Shown here in pieces: positions 33,943 to 43,059 of a DNA stretch of 64,000 nucleotides; position 1 is the stretch's first letter; the number at the start of each line of letters is the position of its first letter. The stretch lies in contig DLNC01000010.1 in NCBI GenBank assembly GCA_002478265.1, positions 1 to 64,000 on the forward strand. Direction: 5' to 3'. The position numbers were made by a program, and so were the translations under genes. The stretch comes from Syntrophaceae bacterium UBA7520. GTDB taxonomy: Bacteria > Desulfobacterota > Syntrophia > Syntrophales > Smithellaceae. The notes under the pieces were generated by a model. That model did not search any database. It saw only the letters and a program-made list of their open reading frames with translations, and was not told where the DNA came from.

Positions 33943-34845
33943 GTGAAGATACTGCTTTTGGGACATAAAGGCATGCTGGGGTGTGACCTGCTGGCAAAAT
34001 TATCCTCAGACCATGATGTTGTCGGCATGGACAAAGATGAAATCGACATTACCTGCGAAGACGATTGCCGGAAGGCGATTGCCCAGGTCGGTCCGCAGAT
34101 TGTAGTCAACGCCGCCGCGTTTACCAATGTGGACGGCTGCGAGAAGCAAAAAGAAGAATGTTTTGCCGTCAATGCCGGGGCGGTTAAAAATATCTGCGTG
34201 GCCTGCCATGGTAAAAACATTAAAATAATCCACTTCAGCACGGATTATGTTTTTGACGGTAAAAACACCCATCCGTACACGGAAGAAGATCAACCCAATC
34301 CGATTAATGTCTATGGTGAGTCAAAGCTTGCCGGAGAACAATATTTACAAGCGCTTTCCGGTGATTATTTGCTTATCCGGACCTCGTGGCTTTACGGCGT
34401 AAACGGCAAAAATTTTGTCCGTACGATTCTGGAAAAAGCTGAAGCCAAACATTTTATTCAAGATACGGCTGCCCGGGTAAAGGCAACGCCTGATGAACCA
34501 TCGTATCTTTCGGTAGTGGATGACCAGATTGGCTCTCCCACTTATACAAAAGATCTGGTCGCGGCGGTGGATTTGCTTATTTCTCAAAATCAGAACGGCA
34601 TTTTTCATGTTACCAACCGCGGGCACTGCAGTTGGTATGAATTTGCTGTGCGGATTTTAAAAGAAGCGGGCATGGATGATGTGGAAGTCAGGCCGATTAA
34701 AACAAGTCAATTGCCAAGGCCGGCCATGCGCCCCGCCTACAGCGTTTTGAGCATGCAGAAATTCATCACGCTTACCGGCAAAACACCGCAGCCCTGGCAG
34801 CTTGCCCTCCAGGATTATCTTAAAAATATCAAGAAGATGCAGTAA
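33943..34845 (+). CDS. rfbD: dTDP-4-dehydrorhamnose reductase
   Basis: A 300-aa extended short-chain dehydrogenase for the last step of dTDP-L-rhamnose synthesis. The NADPH loop is LLGHKGMLGCDL; the catalytic YGESK (YxxxK) and FSTDYVFDG are present. The GTG start at 33943 has GGAGGT inside the end of truA as its likely ribosome site. The pathway partners rfbA and an rfbC-like gene are at 62.5-63.7 kb; rfbB is not in the window. Confidence 0.94.
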   Translation: MKILLLGHKGMLGCDLLAKLSSDHDVVGMDKDEIDITCEDDCRKAIAQVGPQIVVNAAAFTNVDGCEKQKEECFAVNAGAVKNICVACHGKNIKIIHFSTDYVFDGKNTHPYTEEDQPNPINVYGESKLAGEQYLQALSGDYLLIRTSWLYGVNGKNFVRTILEKAEAKHFIQDTAARVKATPDEPSYLSVVDDQIGSPTYTKDLVAAVDLLISQNQNGIFHVTNRGHCSWYEFAVRILKEAGMDDVEVRPIKTSQLPRPAMRPAYSVLSMQKFITLTGKTPQPWQLALQDYLKNIKKMQ

Positions 34846-35004
34846 CGGGTAAGCAGCTCTTTTAGTAAGCCATTAAAAATACAAAAGATTTAATTCCTGT
34901 TGCAACCTGCCGCGGATTTTGTTACTTTTAAGTTGAAAGTACTTGAGTTTATATCGTTTTTAAGAAGCGTTTGAACTTCGCTGCACGGCACAAAGGAGGC
35001 CTTT

Positions 35005-35853
35005 ATGAAGTCAAGATGCGCATTCCTGATGCTTGTCACCGGTATATTTTTAACTTTTGTCACAAACGGATTTTGCCAGGTAAAAACATCCCCGGTGGAG
35101 TCAGTGGAAAAATACGGCCAGAGTACCATTAACTGGTCGGTGGGTTACATCGAGGCGATGGGGCTCGGCGCGTCGCCGGACAGCGCCACGGCAAAAATCC
35201 AAAACCGTCCCATAGCCCTGCGCGCTGCTAGAGACATGGCTTCACGCAATTTGGCGGAAATCGTCAGGATGGTGCAGGTAGATTCTTCGGCAAAGCTGGT
35301 AAATCTCATGGCGCAAAACAGCGCGCTCAATACTCAGGTTAACGCGCTGATTCAAAGCTCCATTGTTGCCGATCAACAATTTATGCCGGACGGCACGGTG
35401 GAAATAAGATTACGTATCGCGCTTTATCGCGAACTGGGTCAGGCGATTTACCCTTTGCTTGTAGTAACGAAACAAGAGGCAAACACACCCGTGGCAACCG
35501 GCGCCGCGCCCGTGGCGTTTACGGGAATTGTTATTGACGCGCGCGGCACGGGCGCAAGGCCGGCAATATTCCCCAAAATTCTGGATGAAGACGGCAAAGA
35601 AATCTACACCGCGTCAATGGTTGACAGTGATGCTTTCGCGCAGTTCGGCATGAGCGGCTATACGCGAGAAATCATGATCGGCCCCAGGCATCCGCGCGTG
35701 GCGCCCAGCGCGCTCATCATCAAGGCGATAAGAGCATCAGGCATGGGTAAGGCAGATGTCGTCATCAGCAGGGAAGACGCGCAGAAAATAAGTGCCGCGC
35801 CGCAAAGCGCCGGTTTGTTCCAGCAATGTCGGATAATGATGGTAGTGGACTAA
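35005..35853 (+). CDS. LPP20-like exported protein
   Basis: A 282-aa exported protein with a signal peptide (about 1-25, ending NGFCQ, which is not a clear lipobox). The SVGYIEAMGLG...RAARDMASRNLAEIV region, where a conserved helix follows a strand, is that of LPP20-type and FlgT-like domains. A second beta-rich domain (about 165-280) includes TGIVIDARGTGARPAIFPKI. It is probably periplasmic or outer-membrane associated. AAAGGAGG lies upstream and a strong terminator follows. The role is unknown. Confidence 0.7.
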   Translation: MKSRCAFLMLVTGIFLTFVTNGFCQVKTSPVESVEKYGQSTINWSVGYIEAMGLGASPDSATAKIQNRPIALRAARDMASRNLAEIVRMVQVDSSAKLVNLMAQNSALNTQVNALIQSSIVADQQFMPDGTVEIRLRIALYRELGQAIYPLLVVTKQEANTPVATGAAPVAFTGIVIDARGTGARPAIFPKILDEDGKEIYTASMVDSDAFAQFGMSGYTREIMIGPRHPRVAPSALIIKAIRASGMGKADVVISREDAQKISAAPQSAGLFQQCRIMMVVD

Positions 35854-35879
35854 GGAAAAAAGTAAAAAATAATTTTGCA

Positions 35880-35916
35880 GGCCGCGGTCGATGGTAAAAT
35901 GACCGCGGCCTTTTTT
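35880..35916 (+). terminator. Strong intrinsic terminator after the LPP20-like gene
   Basis: GGCCGCGGTC (35880-35889) pairs perfectly with GACCGCGGCC (35901-35910) across an 11-nt loop, followed by six Ts. Confidence 0.95.
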
Positions 35917-35987
35917 CATGCCGGATAATATCTAGCAAGTCTTTCTGAAATGTTATAAAGAGAAAACAAATCAGCAGGAGTATTTTT

Positions 35988-37775
35988 TTGTCCCAGCATA
36001 TTATTGTTTTATCCGCGGATATTGCCAGTAAAATTGCCGCCGGAGAAGTGGTGGAAAGGCCGGCATCAATTGTCAAGGAACTGTTGGAAAATTCCATTGA
36101 CGCCGGAGCCGCAAATATAAATGTGGAGCTGGAAAAAGGCGGCTGCCAGTCAATCAAGGTTAGTGACGACGGCGCGGGTATTGACACCATTGACGTGCCG
36201 CTGGTTTTTGAAAGACATGCCACCAGCAAAATCCGCAGTTTTGAAGATATCTACAGTGTTTCTTCTTTTGGTTTCCGCGGCGAAGCCATGCCCAGTATCG
36301 CTTCCGTGGCCAGAGTGGAACTGATTACCAGAAAGGAAGGCGAAAAAGAAGGAATTAGAGCGGTAGCAGAAAGGGGCGCGGTAAAAGAGATAGCTCCCGC
36401 GGGCGCGCCGGTGGGCACGCAGATATTGGTGAGTAATATTTTTGCCCATATTCCCGCGCGCAAAAAATTTCTCAAAAAAGAAGCAACGGAACAGGGATTG
36501 TGCATGGACGCGATAACGCGCCTGGCTTTAGCGCATCCAGAAATCCGTTTCCGTGTGTTAGTTAACGGCAAAGAAGTGTTTACCGCGCCGCAAACAAAAG
36601 ATTTGAAACAGCGTGTCGCGGCCGTTCTGGGTATGGATTTTTCCGCCAGCTGCATCAGCGTGCAGGGCAGAAATGAAAATATTAGTTTGTCAGGATTTGT
36701 TTCACATCCGGAATTTACCCGCGCCAATTCCAAAAATATTTATTTTTACGTCCATAAGCGTTTTGTACGTGATAACAGCCTGTTACATGCTGTTTTATCC
36801 GCTTACCGGCAGATCATACCGCCAAGGCGCTATCCGGCAGGCGTAATTTTTATCGAACTGCCGCCGCAGGACGTCGACGTGAACGTGCATCCGGCAAAAC
36901 TGGAAGTACGCTTCAAAGACGCGCGCGCTGTTTATGAGCTTCTCTCCAATGCTGTCGCCGGTCAGCTCGCGGGGCTTTCCGCATCCAAAGGAAGTTTTGT
37001 TTATCGACTGGCGGACAAGAAAGAAGAACCGGCGGCGCAAGCGTGGACAAGACAGCAGAAATACACGGATAAAACGTCGAATTATTCTTCCAGCGGCAGG
37101 AATGCCTCAAGTATGCTTTCGGATATAGAGACAATACCAAATGTGATCAGCTCTCAAGCCCTACCCGAAGCAGGCCAACATCAGCAAAAGCAGCTAACTT
37201 TTTCCGGCTTGAATTATTTAGGGCAGTTTGCCGGCACTTATCTGGTTTTCTCATCCACGGAAGAATTACTGCTTATCGATCAGCATGCGGCGCATGAAAG
37301 AATCCTCCTGGAAAAACTGAAAAGAACATCAAGCGAGAAGTTACCAGCGCAGCAGTTGCTCATGCCGGAAATTGTCAGCATGCCGCCACACCAGATTGAT
37401 CTGTTCGCGCAGAATATGGATTTACTCAAACAAACCGGGCTGGAAGTGGAAGTGTTCGGCAAGGACGCGCTAGCCATAAAGGCGCTGCCGGCAATATTAT
37501 CCGGCGCTCAGGCCAGGGAAATAATCGCCGACATCGCTGATAAACTGAAGGAACAAAATGAGTCCGCTTCCTGGCAGGAAAAGAAAGAGGAAATATTCGC
37601 CTCGTTGGCCTGCCGCGCGGCGATTAAGGCCAATCACGAACTCTCCACGGACGAAGTAGGCGCGCTTTGCCGGGAACTGTCCGAGGCGCCTTATAACGCC
37701 ACCTGCCCGCACGGGCGACCTATCACCGTTAAAATTTCTTTGAGCGAAATTGAAAGAATGTTCAAAAGAAAATAA
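35988..37775 (+). CDS. mutL: DNA mismatch repair protein MutL
   Basis: A 595-aa MutL. The N-terminal GHKL ATPase has ELLENSIDAGA, DDGAGI and SSFGFRGEAM; the transducer domain ends DVNVHPAKLEVRF. The C-terminal domain carries DQHAAHERILLE at Asp431, matching the DQHA-X2-E-X4-E metal motif of endonuclease-active MutL. ACRAAIKANHELS and CPHGRP follow. It should therefore nick DNA itself, as in MutH-lacking bacteria. The start is TTG at 35988, seven nt after CAGGAG. miaA follows after 3 nt. Confidence 0.95.
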   Translation: MSQHIIVLSADIASKIAAGEVVERPASIVKELLENSIDAGAANINVELEKGGCQSIKVSDDGAGIDTIDVPLVFERHATSKIRSFEDIYSVSSFGFRGEAMPSIASVARVELITRKEGEKEGIRAVAERGAVKEIAPAGAPVGTQILVSNIFAHIPARKKFLKKEATEQGLCMDAITRLALAHPEIRFRVLVNGKEVFTAPQTKDLKQRVAAVLGMDFSASCISVQGRNENISLSGFVSHPEFTRANSKNIYFYVHKRFVRDNSLLHAVLSAYRQIIPPRRYPAGVIFIELPPQDVDVNVHPAKLEVRFKDARAVYELLSNAVAGQLAGLSASKGSFVYRLADKKEEPAAQAWTRQQKYTDKTSNYSSSGRNASSMLSDIETIPNVISSQALPEAGQHQQKQLTFSGLNYLGQFAGTYLVFSSTEELLLIDQHAAHERILLEKLKRTSSEKLPAQQLLMPEIVSMPPHQIDLFAQNMDLLKQTGLEVEVFGKDALAIKALPAILSGAQAREIIADIADKLKEQNESASWQEKKEEIFASLACRAAIKANHELSTDEVGALCRELSEAPYNATCPHGRPITVKISLSEIERMFKRK

Positions 37776-37778
37776 TTC

Positions 37779-38711
37779 ATGAGCAAAATTCCCCTGGTGA
37801 TCATAAACGCGCCGACCGCAACCGGCAAAACTTCTCTGGCGATAATGCTGGCGCGGAAATTTGGCGGCGAAATCGTCAACGCCGATTCCATGCAGGTGTA
37901 CCGCCATATGGATATCGGGACAGCCAAACCGACAAAAGAGCAAAGACGCGAAGCGCCGCATCATTTAATTGACGTAGTTGATCCGGATGAAGAATTCAAC
38001 GCGGCGCTCTATGCGGAGACGGCGCGGGCGGTTATCGGGGAAATTAATGAGCGAAAAAAACCGGTTTTTGTGGCAGGAGGGACCGGCCTTTACATACGCG
38101 CGCTCACCAAGGGTATCATCGATACGCCCGCTGTGGACGAAAAAATACGTAATCATTATAAAAAATTAGGTGAAACGCGCGGCAAAAACTATCTTTTCGA
38201 ACTGCTTAAAGAAAAAGACCCGGCGGCGGCCTTTCGGATTAACCCCAACGACGCGGTAAGAGTCATCAGGGCTCTGGAAGTTTTCGATCAGACCGGTGAG
38301 TCTATTACTTCAAAGCAGATCCGCCACGCCTTTTCCTCAACCCCGTACCGTACGTTGAAAATTGGCTTGCGGGTTGAACGCGAAATTTTAAAGGCGAGAA
38401 TAGCAGCCAGAACAAAAGAGATGATTGCGGCAGGTTTTGTCGATGAGGTAAGAGGCCTTTTACAGCGCGGCTACAGCCAAAAACTCAAGCCAATGCAGTC
38501 GCTGGGCTATCGGCAGATTATCCGATATCTGGCCGGCGATTATGACCTGAAACAGGCCGAGCTTTTAATTGCCCGCGATACCTGGCACTATGCCAAACGT
38601 CAGATGACCTGGTTTGCCGCAGATAAAAGCATCCAATGGTTTGCCCCAGATAATGAGCCCAAAATTGAAGCGGAAGTTAAAAATTTTTTACAGGAAAATG
38701 ACCTTATTTAG
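37779..38711 (+). CDS. miaA: tRNA dimethylallyltransferase MiaA
   Basis: A 310-aa prenyltransferase that modifies A37 of UNN-reading tRNAs. The P-loop NAPTATGKTSLA (about 8-19), NADSMQVYRHMDIGTAKP and the C-terminal RRQMTWF-like block (AKRQMTWFAAD) are diagnostic. The mutL-miaA order is widespread (often followed by hfq, which is not here). Confidence 0.95.
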   Translation: MSKIPLVIINAPTATGKTSLAIMLARKFGGEIVNADSMQVYRHMDIGTAKPTKEQRREAPHHLIDVVDPDEEFNAALYAETARAVIGEINERKKPVFVAGGTGLYIRALTKGIIDTPAVDEKIRNHYKKLGETRGKNYLFELLKEKDPAAAFRINPNDAVRVIRALEVFDQTGESITSKQIRHAFSSTPYRTLKIGLRVEREILKARIAARTKEMIAAGFVDEVRGLLQRGYSQKLKPMQSLGYRQIIRYLAGDYDLKQAELLIARDTWHYAKRQMTWFAADKSIQWFAPDNEPKIEAEVKNFLQENDLI

Positions 38712-38727
38712 GAGGCAGGAATATTGC

Positions 38728-38755
38728 TTGACAAGCGACAGGTTATGAAGATAAT
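38728..38755 (+). promoter_or_regulatory. Candidate sigma70-type promoter of the valS leader
   Basis: A perfect TTGACA (38728-38733) and GATAAT (38750-38755) are 16 bp apart, about 17 nt after the miaA stop. Transcription would start near 38762 and give a leader of about 200 nt before valS. Confidence 0.6.
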
Positions 38756-38800
38756 TATGCATTTTTCAAAAGACGGGTTGTGATGATAAGGATTTTTAAA

Positions 38801-38866
38801 ATGATCATACGGAAAAAAAGGCTAGGCAGCCAAGTAAAAAAACGGATTTTAAGCCGCCTGCTATAA
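38801..38866 (+). CDS. Candidate 21-codon leader ORF, strongly basic
   Basis: ATG at 38801 with AAGGA (38788-38792) eight nt upstream encodes 21 residues, eight of them Lys or Arg, ending LSRLL before TAA at 38864. It is not rich in valine codons (one), so it is not a classical valine attenuator. The mRNA over it can fold (AGGC/GGC with GCC/GCCT, about 38819-38859). It could be a translated leader that controls the downstream terminator, or chance. Confidence 0.35.
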   Translation: MIIRKKRLGSQVKKRILSRLL

Positions 38867-38902
38867 GTTAACGCACTTTTTATGAAAACAAAGAGCTAAA
38901 AC

Positions 38903-38926
38903 AGGGGGCGAAGAGCCCTTTTTATT
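38903..38926 (+). terminator. Intrinsic terminator in the valS leader
   Basis: GGGC (38906-38909) pairs with GCCC (38915-38918) around GAAGA, extendable by A903/T919, and TTTTTATTTATT follows. It lies after the promoter at 38728 and 34 nt before the valS start, so it may be an attenuator rather than a plain operon end. Confidence 0.7.
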
Positions 38927-38959
38927 TATTAATATATGTTTGCGGAGTAAAGATTCATA

Positions 38960-41614
38960 ATGACGAGACAAGAACTAAACAAGGCATTTGAACCGGCGGA
39001 AGCGGAAAAAAGAATCTATGATTACTGGCTGAAGAATAATTTTTTCCACGCGTTGGATGAAAGCGAGAAGAAGCCGTTTTCCATTGTTATCCCGCCGCCC
39101 AATGTAACCGGTATGCTGCACATGGGGCACGCTTTAAACAACACACTGCAGGATATAATCATCCGCTATAAAAGAATGCAGGGTTACAACACTTTGTGGA
39201 TGCCGGGCATGGATCACGCAGGCATCGCCACGCAGAATGTGGTGGAGCAGGAACTGGCGAAAGAGGGCCTGACCCGTCATGATCTGGGACGTGAGAAATT
39301 CATCGCGCGCGTCTGGCAATGGAAGGAAAAATACGGCGGTGTCATCATCAATCAGCTCAAGAGACTGGGCTGTTCCTGCGACTGGCAGAGAGAGCGCTTC
39401 ACCATGGACGAAGGTCTTTCGCAGGCGGTACGGGAAGTTTTTGTCAAGTTATTTGATGACGGCCTTATTTATCAGGGGGATTACATTGTCAACTGGTGCC
39501 CGCGATGCCACACGGCCATCTCTGATCTGGAAGTGGAATTTGTTCAGGAGGCAAGCTGCCTGTGGCACATCGGCTATCCGTATGCCGATGGCCAAGGAGA
39601 AATTATCGTCGCCACCACGCGACCGGAAACGATGCTGGGCGATACGGCGGTAGCGGTTCATCCGGCTGATAAAAGATATAAGGACAAAATCGGCAAATTT
39701 GTTGTTTTGCCTCTGGTAAATAAAAAAATACCCATTATCGCCGATGAATACGTGACCATGGATTTTGGTTCCGGCGCGGTGAAAATCACGCCTGGTTCCG
39801 ATCCCAATGACTTTGCCATGGCGCAGAGACATAATCTGGAAATCATCAACATCATGGACGGCCGCGGCGTGATTAATGAAAAAGGCGGAACTTACAAGGG
39901 GCAGGAACGTTACGAGGCGCGGAAAAATATTATCGCCGATCTGGAAAAAGGGAAATATCTGATTAAAACAGAACCATATTCGCATAACGTAGGCAAATGT
40001 TACCGCTGTAAAACGGATATCGAGCCGATGGTTTCCAAGCAGTGGTTTGTTAAAATTCAGCCGCTGGCCAAACAGGCAACAAAGGCGGTGGTTGAAGGAA
40101 AAACCAAACTTGTTCCTAAAAGCTGGGAGGCTACGTATTTCGAATGGATGAACAATATCCGCGATTGGTGCATTTCGCGCCAGCTGTGGTGGGGGCATCG
40201 CATTCCCGTATGGTATTGTGACGGCTGTTCTGAAGTTATTGTTTCCAAAACTGACCCGGACAAATGCCCGAAATGCGGCGCTAAATCGCTTAAGCAGGAC
40301 GAGGACGTGCTTGATACCTGGTTCAGCTCGGCGCTGTGGCCTTTTTCCACCCTGGGTTGGCCGAAGAAAACAAAAGCGCTTCAGAATTTCTATCCCACAT
40401 CTTTATTAATCACCGGTTTCGACATTCTTTTTTTCTGGGTAGCCCGCATGATGATGATGGGGCTCTACGTGATGAAGGATGTGCCGTTCAAGGACGTTTA
40501 TCTGCACGCGCTGGTGCGCGACGAAAAGGGAGAGAAGATGAGCAAGTCCAGCGGCAATATCATTGATCCGCTGGTGATGATCGAAAAATACGGCACGGAT
40601 GCGTTTCGTTTTACATTGGCGGCTTACACGGCGCAGGGTAGAGATGTGCGCATGTCGCCGGAAAGAATCGAGGGATATAAGTTCTTTGTCAATAAAATCT
40701 GGAACGCCGCTAAACTGGTAATGAATAATCTAAATGATTATGATGCTCAAAGCGCTGCCAAAGCAAAGGATGCTCTTCCCGACAAATGGATTAAGTCCAG
40801 ATTAAACCTGGCGATCGAGGCGGTTAATCAGAACCTTGAAGAGTACCGCTTCAATGAAGCCGCCGCTGCAATTTACCGCTTTGTCTGGCATGAATTCTGT
40901 GACTGGTACCTGGAACTCATCAAGCCCGCGCTTTACGGCAAAAAAACGGCGCAGCGCGCCGCCGCCCAGAAAACAATGCATGATGTTTTCAAAACTGTTC
41001 TGCAACTGCTGCATCCATTCATGCCTTTTGTTTCCGAAGAACTCTGGCAGGCGCTCACCCAGGCGCAAGAAGGATCGGTTATGATAAGCGCGTTTCCGCA
41101 ACCGGTTAAGGCAAGGAAAAACACCAAGCCGGAAAGGGATATGCAGTATATCATGGATGTTATAGCGAGCGTGCGCAATATACGCGGTGAAATGCAAATT
41201 TCTCCGGCAAAAAAGTTAAAGGTTTTAATATCCGTACCCGATGCCTCTTGTCAGAAAGTAATCAATGCTGGGAAAAACTATATAGTCAACCTGGCCAACG
41301 CCGAGGAATTGAAGGTTGATATTAATCTGGACGAGCCAAAAGGCGTCGCCACGGGCGTGATAAATTCCACAAAAGTGTTTGTTCCTGTGGCGGGCATTGT
41401 GGATATCGCGGGTGAAAAATTACGCCTGCAAAAAGAACTGACTAAAGTGGAAAAAGACCTGCAGCAGAGCGCGAAAAAACTCGCCAATAGCGATTTCATG
41501 GAAAAAGCGGCGGCGGCGGTCATAAAGAAGGAAGAGGAAAAATTAAGAGAGTTTCAGGAAAGACATGCTGCGCTGGAGAGCGCCTTAAACAAACTAAATG
41601 AGATTCATGTGTAG
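38960..41614 (+). CDS. valS: Valyl-tRNA synthetase
   Basis: An 884-aa class I synthetase. The HIGH-type motif is HMGH (54-57) and the KMSKS motif is about 527-531. The editing domain region TTRPETMLGDTAVAVHP and a zinc-binding pair (CDGC and CPKC) in the catalytic insertion are present. The last about 65 residues form the tRNA-binding coiled coil (QKELTKVEKDLQQSAKK). It heads a plus-strand run of cofactor genes. Confidence 0.97.
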   Translation: MTRQELNKAFEPAEAEKRIYDYWLKNNFFHALDESEKKPFSIVIPPPNVTGMLHMGHALNNTLQDIIIRYKRMQGYNTLWMPGMDHAGIATQNVVEQELAKEGLTRHDLGREKFIARVWQWKEKYGGVIINQLKRLGCSCDWQRERFTMDEGLSQAVREVFVKLFDDGLIYQGDYIVNWCPRCHTAISDLEVEFVQEASCLWHIGYPYADGQGEIIVATTRPETMLGDTAVAVHPADKRYKDKIGKFVVLPLVNKKIPIIADEYVTMDFGSGAVKITPGSDPNDFAMAQRHNLEIINIMDGRGVINEKGGTYKGQERYEARKNIIADLEKGKYLIKTEPYSHNVGKCYRCKTDIEPMVSKQWFVKIQPLAKQATKAVVEGKTKLVPKSWEATYFEWMNNIRDWCISRQLWWGHRIPVWYCDGCSEVIVSKTDPDKCPKCGAKSLKQDEDVLDTWFSSALWPFSTLGWPKKTKALQNFYPTSLLITGFDILFFWVARMMMMGLYVMKDVPFKDVYLHALVRDEKGEKMSKSSGNIIDPLVMIEKYGTDAFRFTLAAYTAQGRDVRMSPERIEGYKFFVNKIWNAAKLVMNNLNDYDAQSAAKAKDALPDKWIKSRLNLAIEAVNQNLEEYRFNEAAAAIYRFVWHEFCDWYLELIKPALYGKKTAQRAAAQKTMHDVFKTVLQLLHPFMPFVSEELWQALTQAQEGSVMISAFPQPVKARKNTKPERDMQYIMDVIASVRNIRGEMQISPAKKLKVLISVPDASCQKVINAGKNYIVNLANAEELKVDINLDEPKGVATGVINSTKVFVPVAGIVDIAGEKLRLQKELTKVEKDLQQSAKKLANSDFMEKAAAAVIKKEEEKLREFQERHAALESALNKLNEIHV

Positions 41615-41649
41615 AAACGCACGTTTTTAATAAAAAGTTACGGCTTATT

Positions 41650-42501
41650 ATGAAAAATAAAAACGCGGCGGAGCAAATTAAAAAGATAATCACAAACGCC
41701 TTGAGGGAGGATATTGGCACGGGGGATATAACAACGCGGGCCACAGTGCCGCCCCAGGCAAAAGGCGTCGCGCAAGCGTTGGCAAAGGATGATTTTGTCG
41801 CGGCGGGAATGGGCGTTTTTAAGAAGACCTTTCTTCTTCTGGATAAAAGAATAAAGGTTAAAAGTTTTGTGACTGACGGAGAACCGGTAAAAAAGGGAGA
41901 TATTATCGCGCGCGTGGAAGGGCCGCTGGCATCGATATTACAGGCGGAACGCGTTGCCCTGAATTTGCTGCAGCGGATGAGCGGCATCGCCACGCGGACA
42001 AACAAATTCGTGAAGGCGATTGCAGGAACCAAAGCCAGAATTTTAGATACGCGCAAGACAGCGCCGGGTTTGCGCCTGCTCGATAAAATGGCCGTTAAGG
42101 CCGGCGGTGGTTGTAATCATCGCATGGGGCTTTATGACGCCGTATTGATTAAAGACAACCATATCACGGCGGCGGGCGGTATCACCCAGGCGCTGACCAG
42201 ACAGAAAAAAGCGCTGCGCAAAAAAACGGCTATTGAAGTGGAAACAAAAAATCTGGGGGAAGTCGCGCAAGCCCTGAATTGCGGCGCAGACATCATCATG
42301 CTCGATAACATGCCGCTTGAAGAAATGGAAAAAGCGCTGAAAATTATCGGCGGGAAAGCGCTGGTGGAGGCTTCCGGCAACGTCAGCTTGGATAATGTTG
42401 CGGATATCGCGCGAATCGGCGTGGATTTTATCTCTGTAGGCGAAATCACGCACTCAGTGCGCGCGGCGGATATCTCCCTCAAGATTAATAATAAAAAATA
42501 A
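41650..42501 (+). CDS. nadC: Nicotinate-nucleotide pyrophosphorylase (quinolinate phosphoribosyltransferase)
   Basis: A 283-aa enzyme making nicotinate mononucleotide from quinolinate and PRPP for NAD. Conserved LREDIGTGDITT, LDTRKTAPGLRLLDKMAVKAGGG-type substrate loop (RKTAPGLR), HRMGLYDAVLIKDNH and ASGNV are visible. It lies 35 nt after valS; ndk follows 17 nt later. Confidence 0.95.
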   Translation: MKNKNAAEQIKKIITNALREDIGTGDITTRATVPPQAKGVAQALAKDDFVAAGMGVFKKTFLLLDKRIKVKSFVTDGEPVKKGDIIARVEGPLASILQAERVALNLLQRMSGIATRTNKFVKAIAGTKARILDTRKTAPGLRLLDKMAVKAGGGCNHRMGLYDAVLIKDNHITAAGGITQALTRQKKALRKKTAIEVETKNLGEVAQALNCGADIIMLDNMPLEEMEKALKIIGGKALVEASGNVSLDNVADIARIGVDFISVGEITHSVRAADISLKINNKK

Positions 42502-42518
42502 TTATTTGGAGTTAGTAT

Positions 42519-43025
42519 ATGGCGATTGAACAAACTTTAATTCTGATTAAACCGGACGGACTTGTCAAATCCCTGACCGGTAACGTTATTTCCCGTCTAT
42601 CGGAAGCTAAGCTGACGATCATGGGCGCGAAAGTAGTGCGCGTGAGCAGAGAGCTTGCGGAAAAGCACTACGAACATCTCAAGGATAAGCCTTTTTTTGA
42701 AGAACTGATCGAATACATCATGGGAGATGTGCATAAAACTCACCGTGTGCTGGCGCTTGTTTATCAGGGAGAGGACGCGATCACCAAAATAAGAGATATT
42801 GTCGGCGATACGGATCCGGAAAAAGCAAATCCTGTTTCCATCCGCGGGGCATACGGCCGCGTGACCAGAGCAGGCGTGTTTGAAAACGTTGTGCATGCTT
42901 CTTCAAGCCCGGAAGATGCCGAAAAAGAGATAAAACTCTGGTTTATGCCGGATGAAGTAGTGGAAGACCTATATCCGGTAAAAGAGGCGATCTTCAAAGA
43001 AGTCAAGAGATTGGTTTGGGCTTAA
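42519..43025 (+). CDS. ndk: Nucleoside diphosphate kinase
   Basis: A 168-aa NDK. The N-terminal QTLILIKPDGLVK, the RPVSIRGAYG-like binding loop (NPVSIRGAYGR) and phospho-acceptor His126 in ENVVHASSS are present. It is about 25 residues longer than the usual 140-145, owing to a C-terminal extension after the WFMPDE region. GGAG precedes the ATG. It balances NTP pools. Confidence 0.94.
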   Translation: MAIEQTLILIKPDGLVKSLTGNVISRLSEAKLTIMGAKVVRVSRELAEKHYEHLKDKPFFEELIEYIMGDVHKTHRVLALVYQGEDAITKIRDIVGDTDPEKANPVSIRGAYGRVTRAGVFENVVHASSSPEDAEKEIKLWFMPDEVVEDLYPVKEAIFKEVKRLVWA

Positions 43026-43059
43026 TTTGTTTTAAGCATATTTCCCCATTTGATGATTT

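Noticed and set aside
38756..38960. T-box riboswitch before valS
   Set aside because: No T-box sequence (AGGGTGGNACCGCG-like), no specifier loop; only a plain promoter, small ORF and terminator were found.
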